64,000 bases of DNA from Channallabes apus (lineage: Eukaryota; Chordata; Actinopteri; Siluriformes; Clariidae). The notes under the pieces were generated by a model. The model was not told where the DNA came from. It made no database searches and saw only the letters and a list, made by a program, of their open reading frames with translations. The stretch is taken from positions 12,957,065-13,021,064 of the forward strand of contig CM060113.1 in NCBI GenBank assembly GCA_030522415.1, in the 5' to 3' direction. Positions 56,280 to 64,000 of the stretch are shown in pieces. The translations under genes were made by a program, and so were the position numbers. Numbering within the stretch: position 1 is the stretch's first letter; each line of letters starts with the position of its first letter.

Positions 56280-58720
56280 TTGCTTTTGTCATTCCATGCA
56301 TCATTTATCAACTATACTTGTACGCTTTTCTATCGACTACTTGAGTTAGTCATTCTTTATTGGTCGGTGTCGGTTTCTGATGAGAGCATGCTGGATATTT
56401 TTAACCGGTAGATTGTTTCTCGTCCCTGCTCCCGTCAAAAATCTCAGTACTGCCTCTGTTCCTAATCCACACACACTCACACAGACACACAGATCGAGAA
56501 GTTCACTGAGTCAGCAATAGTCTTATTGTATCTCCTCCCACTGTCCCACCACCTGAAACTACTGCAAATACAAGAGATAAAAGCAAGTGCGCCTAAAATA
56601 ACTGTTCACTAGTCATATGTTCATTCACCCAACTCTCTAATCTGGTGTGGGTCATCTATCCCCGGAAATACACCCTTGGATAGCAGGATGCCAGATTGGC
56701 ATCTAATGAAACCACTCTACCTACAGTACTGGCATGTTTTTCCAAAGGAGCTCAGGGAAACCATGCAAATCTCAATACATCAGGATCGAACCACGACACT
56801 GCCAAACATAGTGCTGCTAATACAAAATATACAACAGAGCATAACAAGGTTGGGTATGCTTTCGGATTTGTCTTGACATTTTATTTTATACGTAATTATC
56901 CTTCACTATGCCAAGGCTTCAGGGTTGCATTAAAGTGTAAAACACAACACAGGGCGGGTGTTATATAACCGCACAGGCAGACGTGTTTAATTCCTCATAC
57001 GCCAAAGCACAGCAATAAGTCAGTGATTATATTTAAACTCGCAGCAAAACTGATGAGGCAAAAGGACGTTGGACTAATACTGAAAAGCACAACAACTCCA
57101 CTGTGAATCCCAGCTCCATAACCTCCACCTGTATGTAAGCAAATGAAACATGCAAGGAAAAATCAATCTCTGCTTAAAAGCTTGCCAAGAGCTCTCTGGT
57201 CTCATTTGCCATTTCTTTCAATCTTTATCATGCTCTTAGCCTCCCTTCTCGAGTTTTTATTCCATGCACACACACACAAACACACACACACATGCACACA
57301 CATGCACACACACGCACATCCCAGATCTACAGCAAAAAACAGAGCAAATGGAAGGGATTTGCGTTTTAAAGGCTAATCCTGAGTAGTCACTTTTTTTTTG
57401 TTTTGTTTTGTTCACGCACAGTCCTGTTGGTTCGAGACCAACAATAAGAAGACAGCGATACAGGCACACGCTCTCCTTCTCACTCTCATTCCGGCTGAAA
57501 TCCCGAACGTAATCTCTAATTACACCGCTTTACACCGATGCAATCCAAGCTGCGTATCAGCCTCAGGGTCAGAGAGACACTTAATACGGTGTACAGCTCA
57601 ATAATCTCACAACGACTTATCCACAATCTGCACTGCCCTTTGTGTGCGAGACTGAACCCGTCATGACGTGCATATTGCACAGGTTAGTGTGTGTTGTTTT
57701 TTTTTTTTTTTATACCATTTTGAAATTTTCATCATATTCATTCTGTAAATAATCATTTTAAGCTGTTCTGGTTTGAGTCAGGGTTCAGGGTACAATATAC
57801 AGTATAAAATATAGATATATAGATTTGACTCAGCAACAAAACTTTTTGCGTCAAGTCAGCGTCTAGAGATCGTGTATGCGAACGAGTAAATGAAAACAAC
57901 AAAATGACCCATTTTCATCTTTTTTGAAAGATATTGCTTTCAATTCATTGCTTTCAGGCAAACATTTAGTAAACATGCTTGTGCTTCCTGCTTGTGAAAA
58001 TTACTACAACTGAAGTACAGGGTTTTCAATTTGGCCTAAAGTTGTTGCTTCTTGCTGAATGCCAAATTATACTATTTACTAATTCATGCATTATATGATT
58101 TTATATACACTAAACTCTTAAAATGAACAGAATCTTTCTTTAAAAAAAAAGTTTATTAAGCTTAAATTGATTTAATATTAGTTATTCATTGAGGCGAATT
58201 TATTCAGAGCCTTTGAAAAAGATTTCCTTCACATTTACATTTAAATCATTTACTCTGTAAGCAATAAAACCCTGCTACTTTTTGATAATTATCAATGATG
58301 CGCTAATGTGATCCATTAACTCCTCAAAGATGATTAGCTCCGATAACATTATATTCAGAAGGATTTCACTCCCCAGAAAATCTATCAATAATTATAACTG
58401 CTTAAATCATTTTTAAACCATTTCTTGCTCCATGCTTTAAAACGTTGCTGTTTCAGAAGGGTCATATTACTGTACCGGCCTTCACCGAGCACAGAAAACA
58501 TCGAGATGACTGGAATCAGGTTAAAAACTACCCAATGCATTATTAAAAACCTGGAAGGATATTGCTTTGAGGAAATGGGTTTAGAAAAAACAAAAAAGTT
58601 AGTTTTATGATAGTAAACGGAGATGACTTAAACGATTGGTGAAATTGCACTGAACAGCAGAAATCACAGAAGTCACATTTGTTAGTGAGAATAATCAGGG
58701 AAAGATCTTCAGTTTGTTGG
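56280..58720. other. intron 1 interval, no gene or strong repeat
   Basis: I see no exon and no paired element ends. It contains CA-rich text near 57270-57315 and several TACTGTA/TACAGTA motifs. Confidence 0.45.
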
Positions 58721-58724
58721 ACTT

Positions 58725-59100
58725 TGGAGCAATGAAAAAGGTTATGTGGTCTGATGGGTTCAGAGTGACCCTATTTCAAAGTGAAGAATGCATTAGGGTG
58801 AAAGGGGAAGCTCACAAAAATATGCACCGATCATGCATAGTGCCCGATGTTCAAGCATGTACTGCACGTCATTATGATTCGCGATTGCTTTATTCCTCAG
58901 GTCTAGACTCAACAACATTACATGGCAATAAAGCAAAGTCAGCTGAAGACCTGAATGTACTTAATGACCAGGTTATCACATCTATATTGTTTTTGTTTTT
59001 TTCCTTCCCTCATGCCACAGTCATATTCCAGGCCTCCAATTATGAACGAGCATGAGGAATCATTTTCACACATGAACTGGCCACCACATTGTCCATTATA
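58725..59100 (+). pseudogene. Tc1 transposase fragment, third family (older copy)
   Basis: VMWSDGFRVTLFQSEE, LHGNKAKSAEDLNVLNDQVI and a decayed FFPHATVIFQ stretch parallel the fragment at 38815-39175. Stops and shifts are frequent. Confidence 0.75.
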
Positions 59101-59380
59101 ATCAAAAGTCTATATATTAGACTTTGTGAATTTAGTTTTTTGGTCAGGTAGTGTATGCTTTAAATAGTTATAAAACAATAATTTCTCTTACAGTTAATAA
59201 AACAAAAACGCTCAAGATGTAACCTATAGACAGCAAAGCATGTATCTGGAAGAGATTCCTGTTGATGGAAACTTACTGACCGTTACAAGTGCTGACACTA
59301 AGGATACTGTCAGTAGGTTACTGTGGAGCAATTTTAATATACAGTACAGATATGAAAACATATGTGAATGAGCCAATGAA

Positions 59381-60080
59381 CCAATTTTGTTATATAAGTT
59401 TATCATGTCTGCATAATTATGTATAAAATCATTTAGTATTTCCATATACTGTATAACTTAAAAATGAATAAATAAATAACATTACAGGAGAATATATGCA
59501 TGGCTGTAAAGAAAAAATATATACAGTAGTACAAGACAGACCAGGTTTCAGAACGAAACCAAAAACCATGTACACTCCTGGGATTTGCATAAAAATAGAA
59601 AGGAGCAAGTGTGACAAAGTTACCAGAATAACTCGTATTCTCCAGCAAGCTCAGTAAAACCTAACAGCTGTTTTCTAAAACTGCACAAATCTGTTTCTAA
59701 AACTGCAAATATGGACTCTTTGTTTATTTTATTGCTCTTTATTGCTCTTTATAGAAGTTTCTTTTATGCAGAAATGTTTTCAAAAGCATCTTTTTCTTAT
59801 GGCATATTTTTGTATGTGCCCAAGACTTTTGCACAGTACTACAGTATAAGTAAAACCGCTGGTAGGTTTTACTGAGCATGCTGGAGAATATGAGTTCTTC
59901 TGGTAACTTTTTCACACTTGCTCCTTTCTATTTTTATGCAAATCCCAGGTGTTTATTATTTATTTTAAGTTATACATGGAAAAACTGAATGATTTTGTAT
60001 GTAATTATGCAGACACGATAAACATATATAACAAAATTGGTACAGCATATAATATGGTGCCTAACACTTTTGGACAGTAC

Positions 60081-60082
<2 letters not shown>
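59381..60082. mobile_element. fold-back MITE, copy 3
   Basis: Left-arm text (TTTATCATGTCTGCATAATT onward) returns inverted on the right, ending GGTGCCTAACACTTTTGGAC and AGTACTG. Extra CTGTA/CAGTA insertions relative to the other copies lie at 59447-59453, at about 59525 and at 59840-59846. Confidence 0.88.
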
Positions 60083-60122
<40 letters not shown>

Positions 60123-60828
60123 CCTTGCATTTATAAAAGATAAAACATTATCCGTTATCCAATCAGAATCTGCTGTTATCCAAATGAATGGATCTATATA
60201 ATAAATATACAGTACTGTACACTCAGGTATTAGTGGATCATAAGCAATGAGTCACGTCTCATTGTTCAGCAAAGTTTCGGTTTCAGTTTTATTCCCCTGG
60301 GTAGGTGTCCTTGAGATCTGAGACTGCCGTGGCTATCAAGAATAATGACACACAGGTACACACATGTACACACACACACACACACAAACCTCATTTCACA
60401 GTATTTAAATCCCACACAACACATTCCTGATAACTGTGGGCACAACTTACACCATTGCAAATACTAATTAATGCTCGTTATTTTTGTTCTTAATAAATCA
60501 TGCCCTTCACTGTCTATGGCAGTGTAAAATTACAGCCTAATTAATATGCAAATTTATTTTTCTAAATCGTCTCTTAAGTAATTAAAATTCAACGGTAGAA
60601 ATAAATGCTTAAGGCGGAACCGTGCCATTCGGCTTCCCATCAGGGTGTAAACATACTATACTGTACAGAACTGTACAAGCAGGTAAGAGTATAAAAGGAA
60701 ATTGTATGTGTGTGTGTGTGTGTGTGTTTCACAGACCCTCTCTACTTGTCAGAGAGACCGTACTAGGTTAGGGGCTTATTAAATGTGATGAGTTAAGACA
60801 GGCATGACATCTTGCCTAGCTCTGCCAT

Positions 60829-60859
<31 letters not shown>

Positions 60860-61147
60860 CGGGGAGCCAACATTGGAGCTGGCAAGTGAGAGCGAAAATA
60901 AGGAATTAGTAGGAGGATTCTCCTAGGCCTGACTCTGCACGTTAATCTCACTTCACTTTTAAACCCCTCATGATGACTCAACTGCTCGTCACGTCGTGCT
61001 TCTACAGAGCTCGGCAGAAATCATTTTGATATTTCAAAAGCTGTGCAGTTAAAAGGGAGTAAAATAAAAAAGAAATCAGGTAAAATCTGACAATGTTTAC
61101 AATCTAATACCTTAATAGGCTGACTTTTGCTCCAGTGAATAAACGTA

Positions 61148-61488
61148 CAGTACCGTGCCAAAAGTCTTGATCCGCCACTCATTTCTTCATATTAAATAAA
61201 ATTACATTAAACGATGTCGATTAAATGAAAGAAATAGGAACAAATGTTTTACAGTAACAAACTGCAAAGTGTCTAAAGACACAATTTAAAGTGACAACCT
61301 CGGCAGCAGCCTCATTTCCCCCCTCGTCCCCCCAACCACTCAGCATTCAGCATCACCTGTACTGTACACTAATCACCGGCCGGGACATCTGTCATCATCT
61401 GCACCTGTTTCTCACTCTGTCTCTTTGGAAGCAAAATATGAAAAAAGGTGGTGGTGGGGAGGGGGGCAAAGACTTTTGCACTGTATTG
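61148..61488. mobile_element. MITE with CAGTACTGTGCAAAAG-type ends, copy 2
   Basis: It starts CAGTACCGTGCCAAAAGTCT and ends GACTTTTGCACTGTATTG, flanked by TA on both sides. The interior (GTCATCATCTGCACCTGTTT and others) is inverted with respect to copy 1 at 1200-1648. Confidence 0.8.
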
Positions 61489-62481
61489 TATATGTAAATA
61501 TTCCTATAATATGTCTTTTCTTCAGCACTGAAAAAAAAAATTAATTCATTAATCTATTTAAATAGATTAATGAATGAGAGAGAATTTCCACTTAAGTAAA
61601 ATATTACGCCTTTACATATTAATATTATATCCACAATAAAAGAAAAATCCATGTACACGTTCCAATTTAATGTGTTAATGTATATTTTTCCTTATTAAAA
61701 ATTTTTTTTTTTCAGTCACGTCCCATGACAAGAGCATGACTTTAGTTATACACTACAGGACAAAGTCACTTATTTACCATCAGAGGTGTTTTTTCATCGT
61801 ATCACCCAGAGGAGGTGCGTATTAATCTCTAACGTACTGTACATCCCTTCTAACTCTCATGAACCCCCACAAAAGTATAACAGTGAAAACTATACGAAAG
61901 GAAATGCTAGTCGCGACGATTAAACTGGCCTCTAATTAAAAAGGTCCAGCAACGTCACCTCTTAATTAAGTTCAGGACATTTATTACAAAAAAAAAAAAA
62001 AAAAACTTCCATTTGCATAATGGCTAAACTATTTCCATAATCCTTTTAGACAAATCTTGCACTGAAAATAGGGGAAATAAGATACAGCTTTAAAAAAATA
62101 CCAAATATAGTGTATGCTGACCATATGAAGAGTTTGAGTGTAAAACATGATAAACACCATTTTCAGACACTCGTTTTAAAGAGCTTTGAACTTTTAAACA
62201 GGTTTTTGGCAAAACACGACATACTGTAGAAAAATGTGGCACATCGCTAATTTCTGTCACATAATGAACTAAATGTGTTCAATGGATTTTTGGATAATGT
62301 GGAAGCCAAGAAAAAGGGATTTTATAGTCCATCACAGCTACTGATGTGTGTTGGTAAACATTCCATAATCGATCATCGCACATTGATCATCACGCATCCA
62401 TATGTTTCCTGAAAATCAATCCCACCACCTCCCACTGTTAATACACCCAAAGTACATAATACTGTACATACTGTACGAAAA

Positions 62482-62770
62482 CTACCAGTCAAAAGTTTGG
62501 ACACACCTTCTAGATGCATGGCCTTTCATGATTTGTATTTCTTTCATCCAAAATATAATCAATAATCAACTAATAATAATCAATAATCTCCTCTGAACAG
62601 CTGACAGTCGCTATTACAGTAATTGATGATTTTCAAGGCCAGGAACTCTGAATGAACTTCTTCTTTTGCAGCAGAGGTAAGTCCGGGTCTTGCTTCCCTT
62701 GGAAGGTCTTCATGAGAGCCAGGAGCATGGCGTGTTTTATGCATTTGAACAATTAAAATCGATTGCCATT
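62482..62770 (-). mobile_element. Tc1-type end fragment
   Basis: CCAGTCAAAAGTTTGGACAC and ACCTTCTAGATGCATGGCCT form a typical Tc1 end. TGAACTTCTTCTTTTGCAGC followed by an AGGTAAGTCCGGGTCTTGC block is decayed transposase text on the minus strand. The other end is absent. Confidence 0.65.
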
Positions 62771-63099
62771 TTTCATAATGATTGCTTGAAATGCACAGGA
62801 CTGCAGGAATGAGAAATGAGACTACAGAAATGCGTCATCGACTATAATCTATGATTGTCTCATCAATCCTTACTGCCATTGTACAGTAGTTTCTCCATGG
62901 ACTATTATTATAAGGTAGACTTCAACTACCTGAGTGAAAGTGAATCTGGTGCAGAAAGAGGCTGATGATTTTAATATTTTTTGATGCTTCTCCTGATCTT
63001 CAACAATCTCTTTAATTAAAAAGGTTTGGTCTGCAAAACTATTTTTGCTTTGTTCCATTTTGTTGTCGTTATGACAAAACACAAGAGTGGGTATCCTAT

Positions 63100-64000
63100 A
63101 AATGCATGAGTATCCTATAAGTGCATGAGTATCCTATAAATGCATGAGTATCCTATAAGTTTTTTTTTTTTTTTTTTAATAAAACCCAACTAACACTAAA
63201 TTCATACGAAACTACAGTAAATATCACAAACATACACATCACTATCAGAAACACAACTGCAGGATTGTTTATCAACTCTCACAAAACTGCGAGAAGTGGA
63301 TTTGTAGCGTTTTGAAAAATCATACAAAATTCAAATTGGTATAACTAAAACAATGTTGACCTTTTGAGCTTTTTAACATTCTCGGTCAATTTATACTGTA
63401 CAGTACCACGTTTTGCTACTTTTTATTTATTTGTTGTCTAATATAATTCAAATTTTTTAATTAAACTCTTCATTGGAAACTTGTATACATCTCTATATAA
63501 ATACAGGTTATTTGTGTAACATAATGCATCTATGTATTAAACGATCCATATCTCTGGATGTGTAAACATTTATTACTAAAATCACAAGAGTAATTGTTTT
63601 CATATGATAATATAACTACAATACTATTATTATTACCATATTACTATTACACAAAAACAAAAAGAAATGAAATTTCATTGTAGTGAAATCTCTGAGAATT
63701 TCGGTTTTGACAGCTCCTTAAACTCAGTCCATAATCCGTCTGAACTAGAGATGTGTTTGAGACTGTATTTACCGTACTGCAACCCTGACCAGGCAGTTAC
63801 TACTGTAAAGCAGTGAATGTGAAATCAATTATACAATGTATATCAATGTATATTTCAATATGTGAAGCAAAAAAGTACAAACTTTAAACTTACACGACAT
63901 ATTTTGCTGCATCACATTAGATCCCAGTCCGCGATATACTGTAGACGACTGTATATGTTATATGCACTGTTTATGTGACATTATTTACTATTCACATGGT
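63100..64000. other. intron 1 end interval, no feature resolved
   Basis: A+T-rich text with a short repeated ATCCTATAAATGCATGAGT unit at 63090-63160, a T homopolymer and several TACTGTA motifs. No exon is seen. Confidence 0.4.

Noticed and set aside
62870..63082. 70-codon minus-strand frame with a plausible-looking sequence (SFADQTFLIKEIVEDQEKHQ)
   Set aside because: It has balanced composition, but no splice sites, homologue or repeat I can name. It is not the missing first exon of mgat4b, which should encode a membrane anchor.
51394..64000. First exon of mgat4b in intron 1 sequence
   Set aside because: I looked on the minus strand for a short basic N-terminus followed by a hydrophobic anchor and a donor ending in one base of a glycine codon. 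None was found, so it should lie beyond 64000.

Overview
The window reads as vertebrate, almost certainly teleost fish, nuclear DNA. It contains one protein-coding gene with large introns, and the introns are packed with Tc1/mariner and hAT DNA transposons, MITEs, tRNA-derived SINEs and long dinucleotide repeats. I see no bacterial-style genes, structural RNA genes or CRISPR arrays. The species cannot be named from the sequence. A DANA/mermaid-like SINE and several Tc1 families fit an otophysan such as a catfish, but this is a weak inference.

The gene is mgat4b, on the minus strand. It encodes alpha-1,3-mannosyl-glycoprotein 4-beta-N-acetylglucosaminyltransferase B (GnT-IVb, glycosyltransferase family 54). 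Ten consecutive coding exons can be placed exactly: 51214-51393, 50227-50370, 49232-49365, 37662-37708, 35648-35761, 26631-26706, 21380-21494, 4149-4279, 2246-2353 and 1672-1865. All have GT-AG introns and compatible phases. They cover the stem, the whole catalytic domain and the start of the C-terminal lectin-like domain. The first exon (cytosolic tail and membrane anchor) lies upstream of position 64000, and the last coding exons lie beyond position 1, so the gene crosses both ends of the window.

Layout by intron. 51394-64000 is part of intron 1, with SINEs, a hAT element with an 8-bp duplication, Tc1 remnants and a fold-back MITE. 49366-51213 is compact, with three exons and one mariner deletion derivative. 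37709-49231 (11.5 kb) carries several Tc1 relics, GATA arrays, a SINE nested in a MITE and a small hAT MITE. 26707-35647 (8.9 kb) carries a nearly intact 1.6-kb Tc1 element. 21495-26630 carries a mariner remnant and a 101-bp AT-rich palindrome. 4280-21379 (17 kb) carries a 1.3-kb hAT element, fold-back MITEs and mariner fragments. The 3' part is compact again.

The most striking signal belongs to no ordinary feature class. The heptamer TACTGTA/TACAGTA (one motif read on two strands) occurs about 110 times by hand count, roughly eight times the number expected from base composition. Where several copies of one repeat family can be compared, the motif is often an exact 5-bp insertion (CTGTA or CAGTA) at a TA that is intact in the sister copies. 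That is the footprint expected after excision of a Tc1/mariner element whose ends begin with CAG. I interpret the window as carrying a dense record of past transposon insertion and excision, at about one scar per 600 bp.
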